Below are positions 54,383 to 63,862 of a stretch of DNA of 64,000 nucleotides, piece by piece. Numbering within the stretch: the first letter of the stretch is position 1; every line of letters begins with the position of its first letter. Source of the DNA: HGM04593 sp045661225 (GTDB lineage Bacteria; Bacteroidota; Bacteroidia; Bacteroidales; Bacteroidaceae); the NCBI GenBank assembly GCA_045661225.1, contig JAZRFF010000038.1:37843-101842 (forward strand), written 5' to 3'. The position numbers and the translations under genes are program-made. A model generated the notes under the pieces. It was not told where the DNA came from. It was given only the letters and a program-made list of their open reading frames with translations, and did no database searches.

Positions 54383-54625
54383 ATGGCAAATGTCAAGAGG
54401 ACAGCAATAGCCGGCGGGTTCTTTATTGAACTGGGCAAAGATATTGAAATATACAGTATCGCCACCGATGGCAGCGGCGCTTTAAGACGCATAGATGACG
54501 TACAGGGCACTATACGCCACCTTACCGAGGAAGCCGGTATTGAGCGAGACTACAACCTGAGCTTCAGACAACACGTGGCAAAGCTCATACAACATATTAA
54601 CAGCGAAGAAAATAAAAAACAATAA
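54383..54625 (+). CDS. Small conserved-looking protein of unknown function
   Basis: 80 residues, no signal peptide, no membrane segment. It starts five bases after the transporter stop and ends three bases before the GH95 gene, tight spacing that argues it is real. It begins MANVKRTAIAGGFFIELGKD, followed by a beta strand, a turn (ATDGSGALRRIDDVQG) and two helices with an Arg/His-rich face. I do not recognise the family. The start is set at 54383; a longer frame overlaps the transporter and is unlikely. Confidence 0.7.
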   Translation: MANVKRTAIAGGFFIELGKDIEIYSIATDGSGALRRIDDVQGTIRHLTEEAGIERDYNLSFRQHVAKLIQHINSEENKKQ

Positions 54626-54628
54626 ACT

Positions 54629-57136
54629 ATGAGATTCAGATTTTTTACTCTTATGCTCCTGTGCGCATTAGGCATACAGGCACAAAGCGACTACATTCAC
54701 GGACTTTCAGTATGGTTCGACCAGCCTACCACACTCAAGGGACGCAGTGTCTGGTACGGAGGACGTCCCGACCTTTGGGTTGGGCGCGACAAGCCCGAAT
54801 GGGCCGGTGACGCAGCTCACAACGCCGACCAGGAGTGGGAGTCGCAGTCGTTGCCAATAGGTAACGGCAGCATAGGTGCTAACATTATGGGCTCTTTGGA
54901 GGCCGAGCGCATCACACTCAACGAGAAGACCCTGTGGCGCGGCGGTCCTAACACCGAGAAAGGTGCCGAATACTATTGGAACATTAACAAGCAGTCGGCA
55001 CACCTGCTCGACGACATACGCCAGGCATTCATCGATGGCGACGAAGAAAAAGCCGCAAAGCTCACACGCGAGAATTTCAACAGCACCGCATCGTATGAAT
55101 ATTATGGCGAGAAGCCTTTCCGTTTCGGCAACTTTACCACAATGGGCGAAATATACATTGAAACCGGACACAGTATGGTGGGTCTCGGCGATTACAAGCG
55201 CATTCTCTCGCTCGACTCGGCACTTGCTGTTGTAAAATACACCAAGGACGGCGTTGAGTATGAACGTAAATCGTTTGTTTCGTACCCTGCCAATGTGCTG
55301 GTAATGAAATTCAGCGCAAGCAAACCCAAAATGCTGAACCTCACATTCAGCTACGCTCCGAACCCGGTGTCCGAAGGCACATTGTATAACGACAGTTACG
55401 ATGGGTTTATATGGAAAGCAAAGCTCGACAACAACGGTATGCAACACACAGTACGCATTAAGGCTGTCGCAACAGGTGGCTCAACATATACTCATCAGGA
55501 CGGAAAGATTCAAATAAAGGACGCCGACGAGGTCTGCTTCTATGTCACCGCCGACACCGACTACAAGATAAACTTCGACCCGGACTTCAACGACCCAAAA
55601 GCATACGTTGGTGTTAACCCCGACGAGACAACGGCGGCTTGGATAAAAAATGCCGTTGCAAAGGGATACGACGAGCTTTTCAAGGAACACTATGCCGACT
55701 ATTCGTCACTCTTCAACCGCGTTCAGCTCGACATCAACCCCAACGCCCCCACCACATTCGAATTTCCCGGCGTTGCCAACCTACCCACGCCACAGCGTCT
55801 AAAGAGATACCGTACCGGAAAGCCCGACTTTGGGCTTGAACGCCTCTACTTCCAGTTCGGACGCTACCTGCTCATTTCAAGTTCACGTCCCGGAAACCTG
55901 CCTGCGAACCTGCAAGGTATGTGGCATAATAATGTCGATGGTCCCTGGCGTGTCGACTACCACAACAACATAAACCTGCAAATGAACTACTGGCCCGCTT
56001 GTGCCACCAATCTTGGCGAGTGCGTACTGCCGCTGGTCGATTTTATACGCACACTTATCAAGCCCGGTTCCGTAACCGCACAGTCATACTTTGGTGCTCG
56101 AGGCTGGACCGCAAGTATTTCGAGCAACATATTCGGATTCACCGCACCACTCATAAGCCAGGATATGTCGTGGAACTTCAACCCGATGGCAGGCCCCTGG
56201 CTGGCAACACACGTGTGGGATTATTACGACTACACCCGCGACAGGAAATTCCTGAAAGAGATTGGTTACGAAATTATCAAGAGCAGCGCTCTTTTCACCG
56301 TCGATTACTTGTGGAAGAAAAGTGACGGTACATACACCGCCGCCCCATCGACATCGCCCGAGCACGGCCCCATAGACCAAGGTGCCACATTCGTACACGG
56401 TGTTGTACGCGAGATTCTGCTCGACGCCATTGCCGCGAGCGAGGTTCTTGGTGTCGACAGCAAACTACGTAAAGAGTGGAAAAACGTGCTCAACAAGCTC
56501 GCTCCCTACAAAATTGGCCGCTACGGACAACTGATGGAGTGGAGCAAGGACATTGACGACCCCAACGACCAACACCGGCACGTCAACCACCTGTTCGGAC
56601 TTCACCCCGGACACACTATATCACCCGTTACCACTCCTGAACTTGCCGAAGCATCAAAAGTAGTACTTGTGCACCGCGGCGACGGCGCAACAGGCTGGAG
56701 TATGGGTTGGAAACTCAATCAATGGGCGCGTCTGCACGATGGTAACCACGCATACACCCTTTTTGGCAATTTGCTGAAGAACGGCACGCTCGATAACCTA
56801 TGGGACACACACGCACCGTTCCAGATTGACGGCAATTTCGGTGGAACTGCCGGTGTAACAGAGATGCTTATGCAGAGCCATATGGGCTTTATACACCTGC
56901 TGCCCGCACTCCCCGACGCTTGGGAAGAGGGCACAATAAAGGGTATATGCGCAAAGGGAGGCTTCAACGTCTCTATATCCTGGAAAGAGGGAGCGTTGCA
57001 AGAGGCTGTAATAAAGTCGGACAGCGGCGAACGCTGCACATTGCGTTACGGCAACAGCACATTGGCTTTCAACACTCATAAAGGGGGTATATACAAAGTT
57101 ACTCTCAAAAATGGCAAATTAAAAAGAGTTAAGTAA
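54629..57136 (+). CDS. Glycoside hydrolase family 95 (alpha-L-fucosidase type)
   Basis: An 835-residue exported enzyme (signal peptide LMLLCALGIQAQ). GH95 motifs run in order: SLPIGNGSIGANIMGSLEAE, LNEKTLWRGGP, NNINLQMNYWPACATNLGEC (the Asn pair), STSPEHGPIDQGATF (catalytic Glu), and FQIDGNFGGTAG (Asp). The family is inverting and cuts alpha-1,2-fucose or, in some members, alpha-L-galactose, often from mucin or plant glycans. The sites look intact. It is three bases after the 80-residue gene and 20 before the nuclease. Confidence 0.95.
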   Translation: MRFRFFTLMLLCALGIQAQSDYIHGLSVWFDQPTTLKGRSVWYGGRPDLWVGRDKPEWAGDAAHNADQEWESQSLPIGNGSIGANIMGSLEAERITLNEKTLWRGGPNTEKGAEYYWNINKQSAHLLDDIRQAFIDGDEEKAAKLTRENFNSTASYEYYGEKPFRFGNFTTMGEIYIETGHSMVGLGDYKRILSLDSALAVVKYTKDGVEYERKSFVSYPANVLVMKFSASKPKMLNLTFSYAPNPVSEGTLYNDSYDGFIWKAKLDNNGMQHTVRIKAVATGGSTYTHQDGKIQIKDADEVCFYVTADTDYKINFDPDFNDPKAYVGVNPDETTAAWIKNAVAKGYDELFKEHYADYSSLFNRVQLDINPNAPTTFEFPGVANLPTPQRLKRYRTGKPDFGLERLYFQFGRYLLISSSRPGNLPANLQGMWHNNVDGPWRVDYHNNINLQMNYWPACATNLGECVLPLVDFIRTLIKPGSVTAQSYFGARGWTASISSNIFGFTAPLISQDMSWNFNPMAGPWLATHVWDYYDYTRDRKFLKEIGYEIIKSSALFTVDYLWKKSDGTYTAAPSTSPEHGPIDQGATFVHGVVREILLDAIAASEVLGVDSKLRKEWKNVLNKLAPYKIGRYGQLMEWSKDIDDPNDQHRHVNHLFGLHPGHTISPVTTPELAEASKVVLVHRGDGATGWSMGWKLNQWARLHDGNHAYTLFGNLLKNGTLDNLWDTHAPFQIDGNFGGTAGVTEMLMQSHMGFIHLLPALPDAWEEGTIKGICAKGGFNVSISWKEGALQEAVIKSDSGERCTLRYGNSTLAFNTHKGGIYKVTLKNGKLKRVK

Positions 57137-57156
57137 CAACAGCACCCTACTACAGT

Positions 57157-57975
57157 ATGGCACGACGCAAAAAAAACATAAAGAAAATCAGTCTGAAGGA
57201 GCTGCTGATAACCGTCATTATTATACTGATTGCCGGTTGCTGCACTAAATACCTGAATAAAAGACAGGAGCAGCCCGGCGAATTAAGCCACGAACTTGCA
57301 ATACCGCAGTTCACAAGAGCAACCGAGAGTCAAACTATAGAGCACATCGGATACACAGTGTCGTACAACCAGGGGCTGAGAAACCCCAACTGGGTAGCAT
57401 ACGAGCTAACATCAGAAGAGGTCGATGGCACGGAACCACGCGACGGAGATTTTATACCCGACCCTCTTGTGCGAGGCAAGCAAGCCACAGACGAGGACTA
57501 CCGCAAGAGCGGGTGGGACCGGGGACATCTTGCACCGGCAGCCGATATGAAGTGGAGCGAACAGGCAATGGAAGAGAGTTTTTATCTGTCAAATATTTCG
57601 CCACAGAATAACAATCTCAACCGCGGTGTGTGGAAGTCTATCGAAGAGTTCACGCGAGAAAAAGCCAAAGAGTATGGTAAAGTACTGGTTGTTACCGGCC
57701 CTGTATTCAAAAGCGAAAAAGGGCTTGGAAAAATAGGGAAAAACAAGGTAATTATCCCCAACGCTTTTTTCAAGGTGCTGCTTGTAAAGGACGGTGCATA
57801 CAGAGGTATCGCTTTTTACTGCGAGAATGTAGCCGGAAAGAAAAAATTGCAAGCATACACAATGAGCATAGACGAGATTGAGGAAATTACACACATAGAC
57901 TTTTTTCACCGCCTGCCCGATGACATTGAAGAGACTGTAGAGAGCAGTTACGAGTGGAACGAGTGGGCTTCTTGA
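57157..57975 (+). CDS. DNA/RNA non-specific endonuclease (NUC1 type)
   Basis: A 272-residue nuclease held by one N-terminal hydrophobic segment (LLITVIIILIAGCCTKYL), either a membrane anchor or lipobox with Cys28. The beta-beta-alpha metal site is clear: His124 in GWDRGHLAPAADM, and the Asn in SPQNNNLNRGVWKSIE. It faces the outside of the inner membrane and probably degrades nucleic acids for nutrient use. It is the last gene of the peptidase-GH95 unit, followed by a two-way terminator. Confidence 0.93.
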   Translation: MARRKKNIKKISLKELLITVIIILIAGCCTKYLNKRQEQPGELSHELAIPQFTRATESQTIEHIGYTVSYNQGLRNPNWVAYELTSEEVDGTEPRDGDFIPDPLVRGKQATDEDYRKSGWDRGHLAPAADMKWSEQAMEESFYLSNISPQNNNLNRGVWKSIEEFTREKAKEYGKVLVVTGPVFKSEKGLGKIGKNKVIIPNAFFKVLLVKDGAYRGIAFYCENVAGKKKLQAYTMSIDEIEEITHIDFFHRLPDDIEETVESSYEWNEWAS

Positions 57976-58064
57976 ATATTAAGCAGGCATTAACATCTTC
58001 GGCCGATAGAGCGCACAATCGTTGTCGGCGTTGCGACAAGCAAACCGACACACTTACCACAAAG

Positions 58065-58091
58065 AACACTGACAGCCGGGCTGTCAGTGTT
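58065..58091. terminator. Two-way terminator between nuclease and thioredoxin
   Basis: A 13-bp stem (58065-58077 with 58079-58091) between convergent genes. T-rich on the plus side; it may serve both strands. Confidence 0.75.
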
Positions 58092-58131
58092 TATAACCCC
58101 CAGAAACAGCAGGGAGCAGAGTGTGTACGCA

Positions 58132-58491
58132 TTACTCCAGAAGTATCTTCTCGACAGCCTCCTCTAATTGCGGCCTGCCCATCGCCCCTTGCGAAGCTTG
58201 AATTCTGCCGTCCATAGGTATAAAAACAAGCGTAGGAATAGAACGCACCCCGAACAAAGCCGACAGTTCTTCCTCCTGTTCCACATTAACCTTGTACACA
58301 TCGACCTTGCCGGCATACTTAGCCGAAACATCTTCAAGCACAGGGGCAAGCATCTTGCACGGGCCGCACCAATCGGCATAAAAATCAATCAATGCGGGTT
58401 TATCGCCAAGAAACTCGAAATTACCGGGATTTTTCTCATAGTCGGCAATCTTTTTTAGAAAGCCCTCTTTTGTCAAATGAATTGTTGCCAT
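58132..58491 (-). CDS. trxA: Thioredoxin
   Basis: A 119-residue cytoplasmic thioredoxin. The active site is DFYADWCGPCKMLAP. The cis-Pro loop GVRSIPTLVFIPMDG and the strand VYKVNVEQEEELSALF are standard. The start at 58491 (MATIHLTKEG) gives a normal length; an in-frame start 40 codons upstream adds residues with no family match. It is a single gene, convergent with the nuclease and divergent from the DASS transporter. Confidence 0.96.
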   Translation of the reverse strand: MATIHLTKEGFLKKIADYEKNPGNFEFLGDKPALIDFYADWCGPCKMLAPVLEDVSAKYAGKVDVYKVNVEQEEELSALFGVRSIPTLVFIPMDGRIQASQGAMGRPQLEEAVEKILLE

Positions 58492-58692
58492 AATCTCAGT
58501 TGTATTAGTTGTTAATAATAGCGCTAATGCGCCCTGTTGAATGGTATAAAAATAATTATTGACATTAACATCTACGACACACTTTTCAGTAAAAAATGTT
58601 AACCGCATCATCTATTTGAGAAAAGCAGAGCAAAGAGACACGCATTATAACAAAGTTGTACATTTAATAATCAATAAATAGAGGGTGCTTTT

Positions 58693-58724
58693 TTTGATTG
58701 TTTGAATAGTTTGGATTATTTTAG
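58693..58724 (+). promoter_or_regulatory. Possible promoter of the DASS transporter operon
   Basis: TTTG (58693-58696), 20 bases, then TATTTTAG (58717-58724), one base off the -7 motif. Confidence 0.35.
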
Positions 58725-58772
58725 CACCAAATATGTAAATTGGGTAAAATTTTAATTCGAACAGATAATTTT

Positions 58773-60239
58773 ATGGGATACAACACCCCTCTTGGTAAAA
58801 TTTGGCGTTTAATCCGCCGTTATAACCGTTACTTGAAGGTTGGTTTAATATCACTCATTGCACTGGCAATAGCAATGCTTCCCACCGAAGTGTTTGGCAT
58901 ACCGGGACTTAACCCCATTCAGCAACGAGTAATTGCAATTTTCTTCTGGGCTGCCTGTATGTGGATTGTAGAGGCCGTTCCAGCCTGGACCACCTCACTG
59001 CTCATTATAGTGATTATGCTACTTACTGTTTCGAACAGCGGTATAGCGCCACTCATCGAAGGGTACGGCAAAAGCGAGCTTATGAGCTACAAGGATATTA
59101 TGTACACCTTTGCCAACCCAACAGTAATGCTGTTTATGGGCGGGTTTATTCTTGCTCTTGTAGCGTCGAAGTATGGTGTAGACGTCAGTATAGCACGCGC
59201 TATGCTCAAGCCATTCGGTTCAAGACCAAACGTGGTACTGTTCGGTTTTATGCTTGTAACGGCAATATTTTCAATGTTCGTGAGCAACACAGCCACAGCA
59301 GCAATGATGCTCACTTTCCTTGCCCCCGTGTTGCGTCAACTGCCATCGACCGAAAAAGGCACAGCCGCCCTTGCGCTGGCAATACCAATAGGAGCCAACA
59401 TCGGAGGCCTCGCAACCCCAATCGGCACACCCCCTAACGGCATTGCTATGCAATATATAAACGGAGAACTTGGATTCGATGTAGACTTCGGCGAGTGGAC
59501 GCTTATTATGACACCGTTAATGCTCGTCATACTCATAATTTCGTGGGTTATATTACGCATAAGCTACCCGTTTACCTCAAAGAAAGTCAACATAAAGATT
59601 GTAGGCGGCGCAAGAAAGGGTTGGAGGACAGTGGTAATATACATCACACTTGCCGTAACTATCTTACTGTGGATGTTTGAAAAAGTCACAGGTATAAATT
59701 CATACGTGGTTGCGCTCATACCCATAGGAATCTTCGCAATAACACGAATAATTAAGTCGAACGACCTTAAAGATATTGACTGGGCCTGCCTGTGGATGGT
59801 TGCCGGAGGTTTTGCTCTTGGCGAGGGAATGTCGAAGACCGGCCTTGCCGACAATCTTGTAAACGCAATACCCTTTGCCTCCTGGCCGACGCTTGCTGTA
59901 ATGTTTGGCGGAGGAGTAATATGCTGGTTACTCTCGCAGTTTATTTCAAACTCGGCGGCAACAGCACTAATGGTGCCGTTGATGGTTGCTGTCGGCAAAG
60001 GAATGCAAGACTCATTGGCCGAATACGGCGGTATTTGTACAATGCTCATTGGTGTAGCAATGGTAGCATCGTTCGCAATGTCACTGCCCATAAGCACTCC
60101 ACCCAATGCCATCGCCTACTCTACAGGGCTCATTAAGACAAAGCAGATGTTCACAACTGGCATACTCATTGGCATAATATCAATAATACTCGGTTACGCC
60201 CTGATTATTACCGTCGGAAGCACAGGATATTTCGGATAA
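58773..60239 (+). CDS. DASS/SLC13-family anion:sodium symporter
   Basis: A 488-residue inner-membrane protein with about 11-12 helices. Both repeat units hold the sodium and substrate motifs of the family: SNTATAAMML with ATPIGTPPNGIA, and SNSAATALMVPL with ISTPPNAIAY. Members take up di- and tricarboxylates such as succinate or citrate, or sulfate. The ATG at 58773 is used; an upstream TTG would add 11 residues. A porin-like gene and GH84 follow with 18- and 12-base gaps, so the three are one operon. Confidence 0.93.
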   Translation: MGYNTPLGKIWRLIRRYNRYLKVGLISLIALAIAMLPTEVFGIPGLNPIQQRVIAIFFWAACMWIVEAVPAWTTSLLIIVIMLLTVSNSGIAPLIEGYGKSELMSYKDIMYTFANPTVMLFMGGFILALVASKYGVDVSIARAMLKPFGSRPNVVLFGFMLVTAIFSMFVSNTATAAMMLTFLAPVLRQLPSTEKGTAALALAIPIGANIGGLATPIGTPPNGIAMQYINGELGFDVDFGEWTLIMTPLMLVILIISWVILRISYPFTSKKVNIKIVGGARKGWRTVVIYITLAVTILLWMFEKVTGINSYVVALIPIGIFAITRIIKSNDLKDIDWACLWMVAGGFALGEGMSKTGLADNLVNAIPFASWPTLAVMFGGGVICWLLSQFISNSAATALMVPLMVAVGKGMQDSLAEYGGICTMLIGVAMVASFAMSLPISTPPNAIAYSTGLIKTKQMFTTGILIGIISIILGYALIITVGSTGYFG

Positions 60240-60257
60240 TCAACAACAAACACAAAT

Positions 60258-61586
60258 ATGAAAAAGACACTACTGCTTACAGCGCTAATGACACTTTTTA
60301 TGAACAGTGTGACAGCGCAAGAGAAATTCAGCTTTAAATTGTACGGCTTTGTACGCAACTACGCCTGCTTCGACTCTCGCGAGAGCTACACATCGAACAG
60401 CGAACAGTTCTACTATATGCCAAAGGATATTAACCCCGACAGCAAAGGCAACGACATATACGCACAACCCAATATGATGTTGCTGAGCATCACCACCCGA
60501 TTGGGAGTCAACATCACCGGTCCGGAATTTTTAGGTGCAAAAACATCTGCAAAAATAGAATCGGACTTTGCAGGCTTCGGCACAAGCAACACCGTGCTTC
60601 GCATACGTCAGGCATACGCAAAGATGGACTGGGAAAGAAACTCTGTGCTATTGGGACAAGCCTGGCACCCTATGATGGGCGATATGATGCCCGATGTATT
60701 CTCGCTCGAGACCGGAGCACCGTTTACCCCATTCAGCCGCACCCCTCAGTTGCGCTACGACTACAAGAACAGCGGCTTTACACTTACCGCAACAGCCCTG
60801 TACCAATATCAGTACACATCGTACGGCCCCGATAAAGACGGAAAAAACACAGGATCGTTCGATTATGCCCGCAATGCGGTAATTCCAGAGTTGTACTTCC
60901 AGCTTATGTACAAAAAGGGCGGTTTCCTGATTGGTGCCGGTGTAGACCTTCTCACCCTAAAGCCCCGCCAGCAGTACGAATTTACCACCCAGGAACCCGT
61001 GCTTGACGATAGCGGCAACCCCACATATGGAACAGACGGCGCGCAGATTTTTAAAGATGTCAAAAACAAATACAAATGCAACGACGAATTTGTAGTGAGC
61101 ATCACCCCCACACTCTTTGCACAATACAAGAGCGACCGTTGGGGCATAAAAGGACGTGTAACATACGCACAGAATGCGGCACACCTCAGTATGATAAGCG
61201 GTTACGCCATCACCGAGATTGACGACACCGGCAAACAGCAATATGGCACTCTCAACAGCGTTGCAGGCTGGGTGGACGTAACCTACAAACAGCCATTAAA
61301 AAGAGGATTCCTCACATTCTGCTGCTTCGCAGGCTATACAAAGAATCTCGGCTGCGACGCCGACATTGTCCAGGGGAAACCCATTTATATGCGCGGTCAG
61401 GAGAATATGGACAATATGTGGCGTGTAGCACCAAGCATACTATACACACACAATGCAATGTCCATAGGTGTGGAGTACAACCCCACTACAGTGGCATACG
61501 GTACCCCCGACAAGCGTTACAAGATGAGCGACACGCACAACGTCACCAACCACCGCGTATGTGCAATGTTAAGATATAACTTTTAA
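60258..61586 (+). CDS. Outer-membrane porin-like barrel protein
   Basis: A 442-residue exported protein (signal peptide LLLTALMTLFMNSVTAQ). The mature start FSFKLYGFVRNYACFDSRES, the segment VLRIRQAYAKMDWERNSVLL and regularly spaced aromatic strands to a C-terminal CAMLRYNF are typical of a porin barrel, perhaps DcaP-like. Its place between a DASS transporter and GH84 suggests it lets the transporter's substrate across the outer membrane. The substrate is unproven. Confidence 0.78.
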   Translation: MKKTLLLTALMTLFMNSVTAQEKFSFKLYGFVRNYACFDSRESYTSNSEQFYYMPKDINPDSKGNDIYAQPNMMLLSITTRLGVNITGPEFLGAKTSAKIESDFAGFGTSNTVLRIRQAYAKMDWERNSVLLGQAWHPMMGDMMPDVFSLETGAPFTPFSRTPQLRYDYKNSGFTLTATALYQYQYTSYGPDKDGKNTGSFDYARNAVIPELYFQLMYKKGGFLIGAGVDLLTLKPRQQYEFTTQEPVLDDSGNPTYGTDGAQIFKDVKNKYKCNDEFVVSITPTLFAQYKSDRWGIKGRVTYAQNAAHLSMISGYAITEIDDTGKQQYGTLNSVAGWVDVTYKQPLKRGFLTFCCFAGYTKNLGCDADIVQGKPIYMRGQENMDNMWRVAPSILYTHNAMSIGVEYNPTTVAYGTPDKRYKMSDTHNVTNHRVCAMLRYNF

Positions 61587-61598
61587 TATTAAATAAAG

Positions 61599-63830
61599 AT
61601 GAACAAGAAGATTCTAACATTAGGGCTTATGCTGTTTGCCGCATTGGGAGCTACAGCACAGGTAAGCCTTGTCAACCCTGTACCCCAAGAGGTTACAGTA
61701 GCACAAGAGAATTCATTATTCGAAATTCCGGCAGAGTGGTGCATTAACGCCCCTGCAAAGTACATTAACAGTTACATTGGCGATGCGCTTCAGGCAGCAC
61801 AGCCCATACAGACACCGGATGCTGTATTCACGCTAACATTCGGATTGCGCGGCGACAAGAATGTTAAGAAATTCAATAAATTTATTCCACGCAAAAGCGA
61901 GGGTTACTACCTTAAAATAACTCCAAACGAGATTGTCATCGCCGGTAACGACGAAAAAGGCCTTTTCTACGGAGTGCAGACCCTGTTAGGAATTATGCAG
62001 AACGGAATGCTTGAGGAGTGCGCCATTAAAGACTGGCCCGACGTTCCGTTCCGAGGCACTGTCGAAGGATTCTACGGCACCCCCTGGAGTCACTCGGCAC
62101 GCATCAGCCAGTTGCAGTTCTACGGTCGCAACAAGATGAACGTCTACATTTATGGTCCCAAGGATGACCCCTGGCACCGCGACAAGTGGCGTGAGCCATA
62201 CCCCGAGGTCGAAGCAGCCCGCATTGCAGAGCTTGTAAACGTAGCCAAGCAAAATGGCGTGAACTTCTATTGGGCCATACACCCGGGCGTGGACATTAAA
62301 TGGAACAACGAGGACCGCGACCACCTTATGGCAAAGCTCGAAGTTATGTACGAACTTGGAGTACGCTCGTTCGCCGTATTCTTCGACGACATCTGGGGCG
62401 AGGGCGCACAAGCCGACAAACAAGCAGCCTTGCTCAACTATATCGACAACAACTTTGTACGAGTAAAGAAAGACGTTGCTCCACTCATTCTTTGCCCCAC
62501 CGAATATAATAAAGGCTGGGCAAACGAAGAGAAAGGCTATCTGCGCACACTCGGCAAGAACCTCAACAAAGGCATCGAGGTTATGTGGACCGGTAACTCA
62601 GTGGTAGCCTGCATCGACAAACCCACAATGGAGTGGATTAACGAGCGCATACAACGTAAGGGCTATATTTGGCTGAATTTCCCCGTAAACGACTTTGTAC
62701 GCGACCACATTCTTATGGGTCCTGCATACGGAAACGGATTAGACATTGCCACAGACGTTTCGGGCTTTGTAAGCAACCCTATGGAGTATGCCGAGACATC
62801 GAAGATATCGCTCTACGGCATTGCCGACTACTGCTGGAATATGGAGGCTTATGACTACAAAGCCAACTGGGAAAAGAGCCTTCAGAATATACTCCCCGAG
62901 AACTATGAAGCACTGCGCACATTCGCACTCTACAATAAAGACCTCGGTCCCAACGGTCACGGATTCCGTCGCGAAGAGGGCGAAGAACTCCGCGAGACAG
63001 CCGAGAAAGCATTGACAGGAGATATGTACGCAACAGCAATGATTAACAACGCTTGCTTCGAGTTGAACATTGCCTGCGACATTTTGCTCAACGACAACAG
63101 CAACCCGGAACTTATACACGAGCTGCGCCCCTGGCTCATTCAAGGCAAGCACCTTGCGACATACGGAAGCGCAGTGTGCACAATGCTAATGTTCTCCGAG
63201 ATGAAGGACAACGTCAGCGCAGCAAGCAAATTCCTTACCTTCGAGAACCTCTACAAGCAAGCACGTTCATTACAGAAGCAGATGTTCGACTTTGAGAACA
63301 ACAAAGCTATGCGTCACCCCTATCAGATTGGAACAAAATTAGGAACAAAGGTTCTGTTGCCTACTTTGAACAAGATTTTCGCAATAGCAACCGAAAAATA
63401 CAATGCCAACCGTGGTACAAACTTAGACACAACAGCCGAATACAACCCATTCAAGCTGTCATCTACCGTAACCCAATTGGCACTGCTTCCCGTTAAGCTC
63501 AATGGAGACGTAGTAGAGATTACCCCAGCGCTTGAAGTCATCAACTGGCAGGCCGATGGCGAGCTTCTGCTCGAGAGTGACACCCCAATCACATTCCAGG
63601 GAATGGACTTTAACTTCGGTGTCAACGGCGTGGCAAAGAACTTCAGCCTCGAGTTGTTCGTCGACGGCGTTTGGAAAGAAGTTTCACTGTTGCACTACAG
63701 CGATAACGACCCTGTTATACACACAGGCAACGAGTTAGGCGGAATGACAGCAACCAAGCTACGCATCACCAACAAGAGCGGCGAGGAGCAGAATGTCTAC
63801 TTCAGAAGTTTCCGCTTTGTAAGAAGATAA
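61599..63830 (+). CDS. GH84 beta-N-acetylglucosaminidase (O-GlcNAcase type)
   Basis: A 743-residue exported enzyme (signal peptide LGLMLFAALGATAQ). An N-terminal GH20-like beta domain (to about 145) precedes the GH84 barrel, which starts WPDVPFRGTVEGFYGTPWSH. The catalytic pair is Asp263-Asp264 in AVFFDDIWGEGAQ, used in substrate-assisted retaining catalysis, with NKMNVYIYGPKDDPWHRDKW. Length and layout match the Bacteroides thetaiotaomicron GH84 enzyme. It cuts beta-linked GlcNAc, probably from host glycans. An IS element begins 33 bases after its stop. Confidence 0.96.
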   Translation: MNKKILTLGLMLFAALGATAQVSLVNPVPQEVTVAQENSLFEIPAEWCINAPAKYINSYIGDALQAAQPIQTPDAVFTLTFGLRGDKNVKKFNKFIPRKSEGYYLKITPNEIVIAGNDEKGLFYGVQTLLGIMQNGMLEECAIKDWPDVPFRGTVEGFYGTPWSHSARISQLQFYGRNKMNVYIYGPKDDPWHRDKWREPYPEVEAARIAELVNVAKQNGVNFYWAIHPGVDIKWNNEDRDHLMAKLEVMYELGVRSFAVFFDDIWGEGAQADKQAALLNYIDNNFVRVKKDVAPLILCPTEYNKGWANEEKGYLRTLGKNLNKGIEVMWTGNSVVACIDKPTMEWINERIQRKGYIWLNFPVNDFVRDHILMGPAYGNGLDIATDVSGFVSNPMEYAETSKISLYGIADYCWNMEAYDYKANWEKSLQNILPENYEALRTFALYNKDLGPNGHGFRREEGEELRETAEKALTGDMYATAMINNACFELNIACDILLNDNSNPELIHELRPWLIQGKHLATYGSAVCTMLMFSEMKDNVSAASKFLTFENLYKQARSLQKQMFDFENNKAMRHPYQIGTKLGTKVLLPTLNKIFAIATEKYNANRGTNLDTTAEYNPFKLSSTVTQLALLPVKLNGDVVEITPALEVINWQADGELLLESDTPITFQGMDFNFGVNGVAKNFSLELFVDGVWKEVSLLHYSDNDPVIHTGNELGGMTATKLRITNKSGEEQNVYFRSFRFVRR

Positions 63831-63862
63831 CAACCTTTCTCCTATAAAAAACAACGAGCATT

